DNA from: Oscillospiraceae bacterium
GTDB taxonomy: Bacteria > Bacillota > Clostridia > Oscillospirales > Oscillospiraceae
DNA: 64,000 nucleotides
Direction: 5' to 3'
NCBI GenBank assembly: GCA_902798545.1
Contig: CADBWQ010000013.1
Span: forward strand, 1 to 64,000
Made by a program: the position numbers and the translations under genes. A model generated the notes under the pieces. The model saw nothing but the letters and a program-made list of their open reading frames with translations, was not told the DNA's origin and made no database searches. Numbering within the stretch: the first letter of the stretch is position 1; every line of letters begins with the position of its first letter. This document shows positions 26,324 to 34,086 of this stretch, piece by piece.

Positions 26324-27219
26324 ATCGCGATCAACTTTTCGACGCCATGAGTGAGATTCCGGACGAATATCTCTCAGCCGCGGCAGACCTCCTCGGCTAT
26401 ACAAAGGAGGACAATCTCATGCACCTTGAAAAGAATCAGAAATCAACCTGCCCCCGCAAAGCCGGCAGAATTCTGCTGGTTGCAGCGGTGATTGCCTGCC
26501 TCTTCACCGTGACAGCATTCGCTGCCGGTCTCTTCTCCATCTCCACCCGGATCCCGGACGTGAAGGAATCTTTCCAGATCCACTGGAACGACAGTGAAAA
26601 TGGCTATCTCGAATGGTCGGATGCCAAACTGGTTCTGACCTTCCCCGATGTTAACGAGAGCCGGGAGATCGAGTTCAGGCCGGGCTGGCTGCCCTTTGAA
26701 CTTCCTGCAGAGCTTCCGGGCAGTGCGCCCTGGAACGGGATCAGCGGCGAAACCTGGTTTCAGCGTTTTGCCTCGGAGTCTCTGTGCTGGGCAGATAATG
26801 CAGCTGCCGATCCGGCGGACTATAAGGATATCATGCAGCCGATCCTGATTGAATCCTATTCCATGGCACAGTTTGCTGACGGCGGTGCCATGCTCATGCT
26901 CTACCAGACCCCGGGCGAGATCACGGAGGAGCACTGGGACAGGCTGAATGTGGATGTATTGAGTTTCCATGGAAGTCAGCACTTTGATGAACGCGACATT
27001 CCTGAGCTTGATATGCATATCGATGCCCGTGACATTGACTATGACTATGTCCTCCTCTCCAATGAGGAGAAGGGATGGATCGTCGAGATCTGCGGTCAGC
27101 TCGGCATGGACACCGTCCGCAAGGTTGCGGAAAACCTGGAGATCCGGGAGACCGGCAATACCCTGACCCAGGCAGATTTTCAGAACAAGTTTCTCTTCAT
27201 TGACGGCGGAGTTGGCTGA
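26317..27219 (+). CDS. Putative membrane anti-sigma factor
   Basis: 300-aa bitopic membrane protein. A cytoplasmic N-terminus of ~47 residues (LFDAMSEIPDEYLSAAADLL, similar to short sigma-binding segments in Clostridia) is followed by one helix, ILLVAAVIACLFTVTAFAAG (~residues 51-70), and an extracellular domain of ~230 residues. That domain is acidic and ends in a DUF4367-like piece (DYDYVLLSNEEKGWIVEICG...VRKVAENLEI). Overlap with the sigma gene and the RBS GGAGGAGGG inside it support translational coupling. I infer that it holds the ECF factor inactive; no protease site can be recognised. Confidence 0.7.
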   Translation: MLNRDQLFDAMSEIPDEYLSAAADLLGYTKEDNLMHLEKNQKSTCPRKAGRILLVAAVIACLFTVTAFAAGLFSISTRIPDVKESFQIHWNDSENGYLEWSDAKLVLTFPDVNESREIEFRPGWLPFELPAELPGSAPWNGISGETWFQRFASESLCWADNAAADPADYKDIMQPILIESYSMAQFADGGAMLMLYQTPGEITEEHWDRLNVDVLSFHGSQHFDERDIPELDMHIDARDIDYDYVLLSNEEKGWIVEICGQLGMDTVRKVAENLEIRETGNTLTQADFQNKFLFIDGGVG

Positions 27220-27320
27220 TTCTGAATTTCCGTTGCCCGTCTCCGATCACATCCGAAGTTTCCTTCAAAATATGCATCTGTGCGCAAAATTGCAAAAATA
27301 CCGGTCTGCTTAGCTTGGAC

Positions 27321-27350
27321 GGGCATCTCGCTGGGGGTGCCCGCCTTTTT
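27321..27350 (+). terminator. Terminator of the sigma/anti-sigma operon
   Basis: GGGCATC pairs with GGTGCCC (one G-U) around an eight-base loop, followed by GCCTTTTT. Confidence 0.75.
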
Positions 27351-27373
27351 GAAAATTCATTTTCAGGATTATC

Positions 27374-27413
27374 GAGATTTAGAGAGATCTAGAGAGATTT
27401 CAAGAGATTTTAA
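27374..27413 (+). repeat. Four 10-bp tandem repeats upstream of the rplM promoter
   Basis: GAGATTTAGA, GAGATCTAGA, GAGATTTCAA and GAGATTTTAA follow one another exactly, one helical turn apart, ending 20 bp before the -35 of rplM (about -95 to -56). Such phasing suits a bound activator or a bent/UP-like element. Confidence 0.7.
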
Positions 27414-27433
27414 TTTGTTTGCAAATTTTCTCG

Positions 27434-27462
27434 TTGACAAGGCTGAACCCTTGTGGTATAAA
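27434..27462 (+). promoter_or_regulatory. Promoter of rplM-rpsI
   Basis: TTGACA (27434-27439), 17 bp, TATAAA (27457-27462), near-consensus as expected for ribosomal protein genes. Confidence 0.85.
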
Positions 27463-27470
27463 GATGAAGC

Positions 27471-27498
27471 GCGTCCGGGAAGCCCCGTTCTCCGACGC
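27471..27498 (+). promoter_or_regulatory. Candidate L13-type leader RNA hairpin
   Basis: In the 5' UTR, GCGTC (27471-27475) pairs with GACGC (27494-27498) and an inner CGGG with CCCCG. Firmicute rplM leaders often hold a structured autoregulatory element; whether this is the same fold needs a covariance search. Confidence 0.4.
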
Positions 27499-27539
27499 CC
27501 TGACATTTACACACATTATGATATTTTCGGAGGAAGAAC

Positions 27540-27974
27540 ATGTCTACTACCCTGGTAACCAAGGAGCAGGCCGCAGCGGCCCGCAAGTGGTACGTTCTTG
27601 ATGCCGCCGGCAAGCCCATGGGCAAGACGGCAGCCCTCGCCGCCGATCTGCTTCGCGGCAAGCTCAAGACCGACTACACCCCGCATGTTGACTGCGGTGA
27701 CTACGTCATCATCATCAATGCCAAGGACGCTGTCCTCACCGGAAAGAAGCTGGAGCAGAAGTACTATCGTACCCACTCCGGTTATCCCGGCGGACTGAAG
27801 GAAACCCAGTACAAGACCCTGATGGAGAAGAAGCCTGACCTGGCCATGCGTCTTGCCGTCCGCGGCATGCTGCAGAAGAACACCATCGCTCAGTGGCAGC
27901 TCAAGCGTCTCCGCATCTTCGCCGGCTCTGAGCACGCCCACACCGCCCAGAAGCCCGAAGTCTGGGATTTCTAA
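27540..27974 (+). CDS. rplM: 50S ribosomal protein L13
   Basis: Large-subunit protein of 144 aa. The family is clear from RKWYVLDAAGKPMGKTAALAA, LRGKLKTDYTPHVDCGDYVIIINA, the conserved KYYRTHSGYPGGLKE and VRGMLQKNT...LKRLRIFAGSEHAH. RBS GGAGGAAGAAC precedes the ATG. rpsI follows 14 nt later in the standard rplM-rpsI pair. Confidence 0.98.
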   Translation: MSTTLVTKEQAAAARKWYVLDAAGKPMGKTAALAADLLRGKLKTDYTPHVDCGDYVIIINAKDAVLTGKKLEQKYYRTHSGYPGGLKETQYKTLMEKKPDLAMRLAVRGMLQKNTIAQWQLKRLRIFAGSEHAHTAQKPEVWDF

Positions 27975-27988
27975 GGAGGTAAACGAAT

Positions 27989-28399
27989 ATGGCAACCTAT
28001 AAGACCAAGAAGCCCTATATGTACGGTACCGGCCGCCGGAAGTCCTCTGTGGCCCGCGTTCACCTCATCCCCAACGGCAGCGGTGTCATCACCGTCAATG
28101 GCCGTGAGATCGACGACTACTTCGGTCTCGAGACCCTGAAGCTTATTGTCCGTCAGCCCCTGGTCACCACCAACACCCTTGGTAAGGTCGATGTTGAAGC
28201 CACCGTCAAGGGCGGCGGCGTATCCGGCCAGGCCGGTGCTATCCGTCACGGCATTGCCCGTGCTCTTGTCGTTCTGGATGAGAGCTATCGTCCCGCGCTC
28301 AAGGCTGCAGGTCTCCTGACCCGTGACCCGAGAATGAAAGAGCGTAAGAAATACGGCCTCAAAGCCGCACGTCGTGCTCCGCAGTTCAGCAAGCGCTGA
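27989..28399 (+). CDS. rpsI: 30S ribosomal protein S9
   Basis: Small-subunit protein of 136 aa with [21 protein letters not shown], the core [19 protein letters not shown] and the basic tail [16 protein letters not shown] whose final Lys-Arg contacts P-site tRNA. RBS AAGGAGG. It ends the rplM operon before a clear terminator. Confidence 0.98.
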   Translation: MATYKTKKPYMYGTGRRKSSVARVHLIPNGSGVITVNGREIDDYFGLETLKLIVRQPLVTTNTLGKVDVEATVKGGGVSGQAGAIRHGIARALVVLDESYRPALKAAGLLTRDPRMKERKKYGLKAARRAPQFSKR

Positions 28400-28423
28400 T
28401 CGAGACCAACGAACATGCAAAAA

Positions 28424-28454
28424 CCTCGGGAATTCAACGTTTCCGGGGTTTTTT
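28424..28454 (+). terminator. Terminator of rplM-rpsI
   Basis: CCTCGGGAA pairs with TTTCCGGGG (wobbles included) around a seven-base loop, followed by six T. Confidence 0.85.
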
Positions 28455-28583
28455 CATGCCCGGAAAGCTTTGATCTGAAGACTGTCATTACCCATGGAGA
28501 AAGCCGTTGATTGGTTGACAGAACACAGCTTCTAAGCTTTGCAGGAATCTATAAGCATTTTGAGAGCAAGGAAGTGAACCGAA

Positions 28584-29135
28584 ATGAAATTTACAAAAAC
28601 AATCATACTGAAAGATGGAAGGACCGGCGTTCTTCGGAATGGTACAGAGCAGGATGGACAGGCCTTGCTGGATATCTACAATTTGACTCATGCACAGACA
28701 GACTATCTGCTTTCCTACCCGGATGAATCCACAATGACTGCTGAGCAGGAAGCACAGTTTTTGAAGGAAAAATCTGAAAGTGAAAACGAAATCGAGGTAC
28801 TGGCAGTAATAGACGGGACCGTTGTCGGAACAGCCGGGGTCAGCTGTGTTGGGAAAAAGGACAAGGTTAAGCACAGGGCAGAGTTTGGTATCAGTGTAGA
28901 CAAAGCATATTGGGGGCTTGGAATCGGCCGGGCACTATTGGAAGCTTGCATCGAATGCGCCAGGAATGCCGGATTTCTCCAGATGGAACTGGAAGTGGTA
29001 GCCGATAATAAAAAAGCCCTTGCACTTTATGAAAGTATCGGATTTGAGGAATACGGACGAAATCCAAAAGGCTTCCATTCCCGACTGAGCGGCTGGCAGG
29101 AACTGGTGCTCATGCGACTTGATCTGGAAGCATAG
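28584..29135 (+). CDS. GNAT family N-acetyltransferase
   Basis: 183-aa acetyl-CoA dependent acetyltransferase. Motif A is seen as FGISVDKAYWGLGIGRALLEA, preceded by the strand VLAVIDGTVVGTAGVSCVG and followed by ELEVVADNKKALALYESIGFEEYG, the normal acetyl-CoA fold. This type resembles RimL/ribosomal-protein or antibiotic acetyltransferases, but the acceptor is unknown. GAAGTGAACCGAA precedes the ATG. Its codon use and AT content look higher than those of the flanking ribosomal genes, and it opens a short accessory stretch. Confidence 0.88.
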   Translation: MKFTKTIILKDGRTGVLRNGTEQDGQALLDIYNLTHAQTDYLLSYPDESTMTAEQEAQFLKEKSESENEIEVLAVIDGTVVGTAGVSCVGKKDKVKHRAEFGISVDKAYWGLGIGRALLEACIECARNAGFLQMELEVVADNKKALALYESIGFEEYGRNPKGFHSRLSGWQELVLMRLDLEA

Positions 29136-29230
29136 CGGGAATACTATTGTGAAAGAAGTCTTTTTGGATATGTTTTGGCAAAATCTAACGAAATCTGACG
29201 AGAAAACAGTGGTTAGCTAATACTTTCCTC
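29136..29230 (+). other. AT-rich gap with short direct repeats
   Basis: AAATCTAACG and AAATCTGACG lie side by side at 29181-29200, and GGTTAGCTAA at 29211-29220 shares the GTTAG/CTAA half-site found again after the promoter. No gene seen. Confidence 0.5.
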
Positions 29231-29259
29231 TTGACTTTCTTCCGCGTGTGGAATATAAT
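29231..29259 (+). promoter_or_regulatory. Promoter of HTH-ZIP-methyltransferase unit
   Basis: TTGACT (29231-29236), 17 bp, TATAAT (29254-29259). The inverted repeat GTTAG-N6-CTAAC (29269-29284) follows immediately, covering about +4 to +19, a likely operator. Confidence 0.75.
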
Positions 29260-29339
29260 TGCAAATTAGTTAGAGACTACTAACCGGCGTTTACCACAAT
29301 AACCCGTTATAGAGACTTTCCGTGAGAAAGAGGTGCAGA

Positions 29340-29579
29340 TTGAAAGGGTATCTATCAGTTCAGCAGACAGCCGATAAATGGGGTGTCTCTGTACGCTGGG
29401 TGAATCAGTATATACTGGATGGGAGAATACCGGGCTGCGAACGCTTTGGACGTGTGTGGGCCGTTCCTGAGAATGCTGTAAAACCGAAGCGACTTACACC
29501 GGGTGTGAAGGCTAAACTGGAATGCAGAGAGACCCGGATCGACATTGATCGGAGACTGAAAAAGGAAGGGGCTGTTTGA
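29340..29579 (+). CDS. Small helix-turn-helix DNA-binding protein
   Basis: 79-aa protein with the MerR/excisionase-like fold: YLSVQQTADKWGVSVRWVNQ is the helix-turn-helix and YILDGRIPGCERFGRVWAVP the wing, followed by a basic tail (KPKRLTPGVKAKL). TTG at 29340 was chosen because GAGGTG sits six bases upstream and relatives start with KGYLSV; a GTG at 29322 would add six residues. It is the first gene after a promoter with an inverted repeat at the start site, so autoregulation is likely. Such small proteins occur in clostridial accessory regions; it controls either its own operon or nearby genes. Confidence 0.75.
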   Translation: MKGYLSVQQTADKWGVSVRWVNQYILDGRIPGCERFGRVWAVPENAVKPKRLTPGVKAKLECRETRIDIDRRLKKEGAV

Positions 29580-29585
29580 ACGGAG

Positions 29586-30374
29586 ATGAAAGAGGTAATC
29601 TGTGGGCTTCTGATCCCCTTTATCGGTACAGCAGCCGGTTCGGCCTGCGTATTCTTCCTGAAAAGGGACCTTAAGGCCAATACACAGCGTGCCCTGACCG
29701 GGTTCGCGGCAGGCGTGATGGTGGCAGCATCTATCTGGAGCCTGATCGTCCCCGCCATCGATCAGTCGGCAGAGAAAGGCAGATGGGCATTTCTTCCGGC
29801 TTTTATCGGGTTCTGGCTGGGGATCCTGTTCCTGCTTCTCTTGGATCATGTGATCCCGCATCTGCACAGGAGCATCGATCAGGCGGATCAGACAGAAGGA
29901 CCTGAAGTGAAACTGGACCGGACTCTGATGATGGTTCTCGCCGTAACGCTTCATAACATTCCGGAGGGCATGGCGGTAGGCGTTGTCTACGCAGGATTAC
30001 TGTCCGCTTCGGCCAACATCACGGCAGGCGGTGCGCTGGCCTTGGCATTGGGCATTGCGATCCAGAACTATCCGGAAGGCGCGATCATCTCCATGCCGCT
30101 CTTTGCAGAGGGGAAAAGCAAACCAAAGTCTTTCTGGCTGGGGGTTCTGTCCGGTGCTGTGGAGCCGGTTTTCGGCGCACTTACGGTCCTGATTGCCAGT
30201 CTGGTGGTTCCTGCCATGCCCTATCTTTTATCCTTTGCAGCCGGTGCCATGCTGTACGTGGTCGTGGAGGAGTTGATACCGGAAATGTCTTCCGGAGAGC
30301 ATTCCAATATAGGCGTCATTTTCTTTGCTGTCGGCTTCAGCCTGATGATGGCGCTGGATGTGGCACTGGGATAA
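29586..30374 (+). CDS. ZIP family metal transporter
   Basis: 262-aa integral membrane protein of the ZIP (GufA/ZupT-like) family, importing or exporting zinc or related divalent metals. Eight hydrophobic segments are visible; the two metal-site motifs HNIPEG (helix 4) and QNYPEG (helix 5) are present. The cytoplasmic loop before helix 4 has HLHRSIDQADQTEG, short and only weakly His-rich. It starts 6 nt after the HTH gene and ends 10 nt before the methyltransferase, so all three share a transcript. The HTH protein may therefore be metal-responsive, an inference only. Confidence 0.9.
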   Translation: MKEVICGLLIPFIGTAAGSACVFFLKRDLKANTQRALTGFAAGVMVAASIWSLIVPAIDQSAEKGRWAFLPAFIGFWLGILFLLLLDHVIPHLHRSIDQADQTEGPEVKLDRTLMMVLAVTLHNIPEGMAVGVVYAGLLSASANITAGGALALALGIAIQNYPEGAIISMPLFAEGKSKPKSFWLGVLSGAVEPVFGALTVLIASLVVPAMPYLLSFAAGAMLYVVVEELIPEMSSGEHSNIGVIFFAVGFSLMMALDVALG

Positions 30375-30384
30375 GGAGTTCACG

Positions 30385-31218
30385 ATGAAATATCATATTG
30401 AGAAAAACACGGTGCAGGAGACGCTGGTCATCCCGCTGTTCGGACGGCTGGTGTGTTCTGAGCGCTTTCCGGAGCTGTTTTCGGATCCTGAGGCGATGCG
30501 GATCTGTGACAGCCTGGACTATGATTTTACAGAGAAGCGAAAGAAAATGGAATCTGCCGCAGGCCTGTTCGGCGCTCTGGAAGTGGCTCAGCGGCAGTAC
30601 GACCTTCGTTGCGAAGTGGAGGCATACCTGAAAGATCATCCGAAAGCAGCTGTAGTAAACTTAGGCTGTGGCCTGGATGATACCTTTTCCAAAGTGGATA
30701 ACGGACAGTGCAGAGGTTATAACATCGACCTTCCGGACGTGATCAGGGTGCGCAGTGAACTGCTTCCTTCAGGGGATCGGGAGACAAATCTTGCCTGTGA
30801 TCTAAATGATTTTTCCTGGATGGACAAGATCGATGCATCAAGCGGAGCAGTCTTCTTTGCCGCAGGCGTGTTCTATTATCTCAGGACAGCCGATGTGAGA
30901 AGGCTGTTTCAGGCGATGGCAAAGCATTTTCCCGGAGGAGTGCTGGCCTTTGATTCGTGCAACGAACGCGGCGCGAAGCTGATGCGAAAGACTTGGCTGA
31001 AGGAGGCCGGGATCACCGACGTCAGCGCCTTTTTCTCCCTGGAGGATGAGGCGGAGCTGTGCGGATGGAGCAATCATTTTTCTTCCGTTACAGCCAGGAG
31101 CTATATGCGCGGCTACCGGGATATCTATGAAAAAGTCGGCTTGTTCCATAAGCTGATGATCCACTTCTGTGACAGGCTGGTAAATATGAAGATCGTAAGG
31201 ATCGTTTTCAGTGGATAA
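30385..31218 (+). CDS. LCMT/Tcm-type class I SAM-dependent methyltransferase
   Basis: 277-aa methyltransferase resembling the leucine-carboxyl / polyketide O-methyltransferase family (Ppm1-Tcm-like). Motif I is VVNLGCGLDDTFSKV near residue 93, followed by YNIDLPDVIRVR with the acidic ribose-binding residue, NLACDLNDFSWMD and VFFAAGVFYYLRTADVRRLF. The ATG 30385 has AAGGAGTTCACG upstream. In Firmicutes such genes are usually annotated only as class I methyltransferases; the acceptor is unknown. Last gene of the HTH-ZIP unit. Confidence 0.85.
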   Translation: MKYHIEKNTVQETLVIPLFGRLVCSERFPELFSDPEAMRICDSLDYDFTEKRKKMESAAGLFGALEVAQRQYDLRCEVEAYLKDHPKAAVVNLGCGLDDTFSKVDNGQCRGYNIDLPDVIRVRSELLPSGDRETNLACDLNDFSWMDKIDASSGAVFFAAGVFYYLRTADVRRLFQAMAKHFPGGVLAFDSCNERGAKLMRKTWLKEAGITDVSAFFSLEDEAELCGWSNHFSSVTARSYMRGYRDIYEKVGLFHKLMIHFCDRLVNMKIVRIVFSG

Positions 31219-31257
31219 GCGAATGCCCCGGAAAAAACAGATCAGGTGGAGGTCACG

Positions 31258-31400
31258 ATGGCGGAAGGAAACGGGTGCTTCTGCTGCCGGGAACAGGAGA
31301 GTTGCAGGTTATGAAAGAAAAGGATCTGCAGGATGCCCTCCATCGGTTCAATGAAGGGCAACATGTTCGGAAGGATCCGGTTTTTTATCTTTTTTTCTGA
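31258..31400 (+). other. Two overlapping mini-ORFs after the methyltransferase, uncertain
   Basis: A strong ribosome site GGAGG precedes ATG 31258, giving an 18-aa Cys-rich peptide (MAEGNGCFCCREQESCRL); its stop overlaps ATG 31311 of a 29-aa frame starting MKEKDLQDALHRFNEGQ. The second frame, extended upstream without a start, reads RKRVLLLPGTGELQV, so this may be a decayed gene. It runs into the 3' end of the opposite rlmA-like gene. Confidence 0.3.
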
Positions 31401-32209
31401 TAGATGAGGACTCGGAATTGCGCCGTAACATCCAACGCTTCGAGCTTTGCCAGACGCTCCACGCCGTTCTTCGGTGTTTTCCATGCGTAAGGGGTCATAT
31501 GGAAGAGTGCTGAGATGTCCTCCGGATTTTCAAGTCGGAATCGGAATTCCAGGGGAACAGTGACGTGCTGCTTAAAGCCTTCATATGTTTCTTCCCGAAC
31601 TTCATTTTCATAGGGTCTCTCATAAAGGATCTCTTTCAGTTCCCAGAGGTGTTGCCTCCCGGGCACCACATAGATAAAAAAACCCTCCGGTTTCAGGATC
31701 CGGCAAAACTCCTTCTCGGCCAGCGGTGAAAAGCAGTCAACCACCACATCCGCACACGCATCCTTCAAGGGCAGATGATATACCGATGCCACTCCGATCT
31801 CTGCTTGCGGACACCGTCTGGAAGCTCGCTTGACGGCTGTCTTCGATAAGTCAATGCCGGCTGTCCTCCCCTTCTTTGCTGAAATTTCTGTTGACAGCGC
31901 AGCTGTATAGTATCCTTCTCCACAGCCCGAATCGATCAGTACCGGCTTATCCGGTGTGTGCAGGGCAGCCGTCTCACACAGGCATTCTCTCAGCGGTGCA
32001 TACCAGCCTCCATCCAGGAAGCGCGTTCTCGCATTCACCATTTCCCTGTCATCCCCGGGGGCCCCGGAGTGCTTCTGATTGGCAGGAAGCAGATTGACAT
32101 AGCCCTCCCTGGCGATGTCAAAACTATGCCCGGCTTCGCATCGGTAAGCCCCCATCTCTCTGTACAGTGCTCTGCGACAGATTGGGCAAATAAATAACGA
32201 CTGATTCAT
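31385..32209 (-). CDS. RlmA-type 23S rRNA (guanine-N1)-methyltransferase
   Basis: 274-aa protein with an N-terminal zinc finger, CPICRRALYREMGAYRCEAG followed by HSFD (Cys8, Cys11, Cys24, His28), and a Rossmann methyltransferase domain with VLIDSGCGEGYYTAAL. This is the architecture of RlmA(I)/(II), which methylate G745 or G748 of 23S rRNA; members such as TlrB give tylosin/mycinamicin tolerance. NLLPANQKHSGAPGDDREMV after the finger is characteristic. ATG 32207-32209 follows CCGGAGAA. I am confident of the family but not of the exact target nucleotide. Confidence 0.88.
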   Translation of the reverse strand: MNQSLFICPICRRALYREMGAYRCEAGHSFDIAREGYVNLLPANQKHSGAPGDDREMVNARTRFLDGGWYAPLRECLCETAALHTPDKPVLIDSGCGEGYYTAALSTEISAKKGRTAGIDLSKTAVKRASRRCPQAEIGVASVYHLPLKDACADVVVDCFSPLAEKEFCRILKPEGFFIYVVPGRQHLWELKEILYERPYENEVREETYEGFKQHVTVPLEFRFRLENPEDISALFHMTPYAWKTPKNGVERLAKLEALDVTAQFRVLIYQKKR

Positions 32210-32305
32210 TTCTCCGGAATGTTCCTTTCTGTCTGTCTCTCCGCCTTGCTGAAGGTCTCCGCGGCACAGTCTATCATAAAGTTCCGATAAAGTCACCTGA
32301 AAACC

Positions 32306-32335
32306 AGACCCCGGCTCTTCTCTGAGCCGGGGTCT
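32306..32335 (-). terminator. Terminator of the 67-aa ORF
   Basis: AGACCCCGGCTC and GAGCCGGGGTCT form a perfect 12-bp stem with a six-base loop; on the minus strand GGTTTTC follows. Confidence 0.75.
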
Positions 32336-32348
32336 GTCAGGTTTGATT

Positions 32349-32552
32349 TCAATCAAAGTAACGGCGGTATAAGTTGTACACATGTGGGTCAAGCTCATAT
32401 CGAACATTCACATGATGTTCCCGGATTTTCTGCAGGATTCCTGCTCTGAGCTTGTCATAATCCCCTGTCCGATGAAGTCGATACTGGGGCTGGAGTCTGG
32501 ACAGGTTCTCAATCTGCTGATTCAGATTCCGAATGACGCTTTCGCGCTCCAT
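32349..32552 (-). CDS. Hypothetical 67-aa protein
   Basis: Small basic protein, MERESVIRNLNQQIENLSRL then HRTGDYDKLRAGILQKIREH and a Tyr/Arg-rich end VYNLYRRYFD. ATG 32550-32552 was chosen because GGGGAG lies just upstream; the frame is open a further 48 codons with no ribosome site. It is helical and soluble by appearance, with no motif I recognise. It has a good terminator, which supports it being a real transcript. Function unknown. Confidence 0.55.
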   Translation of the reverse strand: MERESVIRNLNQQIENLSRLQPQYRLHRTGDYDKLRAGILQKIREHHVNVRYELDPHVYNLYRRYFD

Positions 32553-32923
32553 AAAAACTCCCCATCCTGTCAGTTTGGCTTCATAACAGCTTTGCATCTC
32601 CGCCCCGCTTTTCCCCGCCTCTGCCTCCTTTCCAAAGCATGTGTCTGCGGTCTTTTTCATTGTAAAAAGCATATCATAGAGAGCGCGTAAGCACAATATA
32701 TTTAATATAAAGTTTTTGTGAACTTTTCACCGCGAATTTCAGTCGAAATAGATCATAAGTATTAAATTTTTGAACTATTCCGGCCAAATTATGCTTAATT
32801 CCCATGGTTTTTCTCAGGTTGCTTTCAGACTCGCAGCGCAGCATGCTGGATCCGCGGGAACAGCTTTGGTCTGCGTCCTCGGTGATGGCAGAGCGCATGT
32901 GCCTGTCATGAGATTTTTATCAC
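32553..32923. other. AT-rich intergenic stretch, no supported gene
   Basis: Between the 67-aa gene and the mutY promoter. Minus and plus frames exist (e.g. 32674-32898) but none has a ribosome site or family-like sequence. No tRNA-like or repeat structure seen. Confidence 0.5.
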
Positions 32924-32952
32924 TTGCTTTTTATGCCCCGATACAGTATGAT
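32924..32952 (+). promoter_or_regulatory. Promoter of mutY
   Basis: TTGCTT (32924-32929), 17 bp, TATGAT (32947-32952), about 50 nt before the start codon. Confidence 0.6.
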
Positions 32953-33002
32953 TCTGTTCCGGAATCTGTTCAAAGCAATTGGCGAGGGAGGTGTCCTGCG
33001 AA

Positions 33003-34061
33003 ATGAGAACAGCGCATGAAATTCTGACTGAGGCCGTCGTTCTGCTGCCTGCGTGGTATTCTGTGAATCGCAGACCGCTCCCCTGGCGTCAGGATCCCAC
33101 ACCCTACCATACCTGGATCGCAGAAATCATGCTGCAGCAGACACGGATTGAAGCCGTCATTCCATACTATCTTCGTTTTCTGAATGAGCTCCCTGATGTA
33201 CCTGCTCTGGCTGTCGTCGAGGAGGACCGTCTGCTGAAGCTGTGGGAAGGTCTCGGCTATTACAGCCGTGCCCGCAATCTCAGGAAAGCGGCTCAGATTC
33301 TCATGGAGCACCATGATGGTGAACTTCCGGCATCATTGGAAGCGCTGAAGAAGCTCCCCGGCATCGGGGAATATACCGCGGGATCCATCGCCTCCATAGC
33401 CTTCGGGCTCCCGGAACCGGCAGTAGACGGGAATGTTTTGCGGGTTCTCGCCAGACTCTGTTCCTCAGCAGAAGATATCACCTCACAATCAACAAAACAC
33501 AGGGTCACGGATCTGCTTCGGCAGCATTATCCCTCGGGCAAAGAGGCGGCACTGCTCACAGAAGCGATCATGGAACTCGGTGAAACCATCTGCCCGCCAA
33601 ACGGCGTCCCTCTTTGCCGCAGCTGCCCGCTCTCCGGAGTATGCACTGCACATGCGAGCGGCGAAGAGCTCAATTATCCTGTCAAGGCAGCAAAGAAGCC
33701 CCGTCGTATTGAGAAAAGAACCGTCTTTCTCCTGCACTGTGGATCCCGTTACGCCATTCGCAAACGCCCCGGGCGCGGCCTCCTCGCCGGTCTCTGGGAA
33801 TTTCCCAATGTGGATGGCCAGCTCTCTCCCGATGAGGTTGGTACAGCCCTGGCTGATCTGGATCTGGTCATGGGCGCACCGGAGCCGGAGGGCACAGCAA
33901 GGCATATTTTCACCCATGTCGAATGGGACATGATCGGCTATCGCATCGACTGTGCGAAGGAATCGCCTTACCTGCTCTGGAAAACGCCGGAAGAGATAGC
34001 ACGCGATTACTCTCTTCCCACAGCCTTTCGATATTATCAAAAAAGAATCAGCGAAGTCTGA
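33003..34061 (+). CDS. mutY: A/G-specific adenine glycosylase MutY
   Basis: Base-excision repair enzyme removing A mispaired with 8-oxoG. 352 aa: catalytic Glu in EIMLQQTR, helix-hairpin-helix LPGIGEYTAGSIASIAFG, catalytic Asp in PAVDGNVLRVLARL, [4Fe-4S] ligands in CPPNGVPLCRSCPLSGVC (C-x6-8-C-x2-C-x5-C spacing), and a C-terminal NUDIX-like 8-oxoG recognition domain (RGLLAGLWEFPNVDG). ATG 33003 follows GGGAGGTG; the track of codons before it is not coding. Its last codons and stop lie inside a bidirectional terminator. Confidence 0.96.
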   Translation: MRTAHEILTEAVVLLPAWYSVNRRPLPWRQDPTPYHTWIAEIMLQQTRIEAVIPYYLRFLNELPDVPALAVVEEDRLLKLWEGLGYYSRARNLRKAAQILMEHHDGELPASLEALKKLPGIGEYTAGSIASIAFGLPEPAVDGNVLRVLARLCSSAEDITSQSTKHRVTDLLRQHYPSGKEAALLTEAIMELGETICPPNGVPLCRSCPLSGVCTAHASGEELNYPVKAAKKPRRIEKRTVFLLHCGSRYAIRKRPGRGLLAGLWEFPNVDGQLSPDEVGTALADLDLVMGAPEPEGTARHIFTHVEWDMIGYRIDCAKESPYLLWKTPEEIARDYSLPTAFRYYQKRISEV

Positions 34062-34082
34062 GTCGGCTTCGCTGATTCTTTT
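34041..34082. terminator. Bidirectional terminator between mutY and the moaC operon
   Basis: AAAAGAATCAGCGAAG (34041-34056) and CTTCGCTGATTCTTTT (34067-34082) are exact complements with T-runs on both strands. The mutY stop codon (34059-34061) lies in the loop, so the 3' coding end doubles as terminator. Confidence 0.9.
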
Positions 34083-34086
34083 TTGA

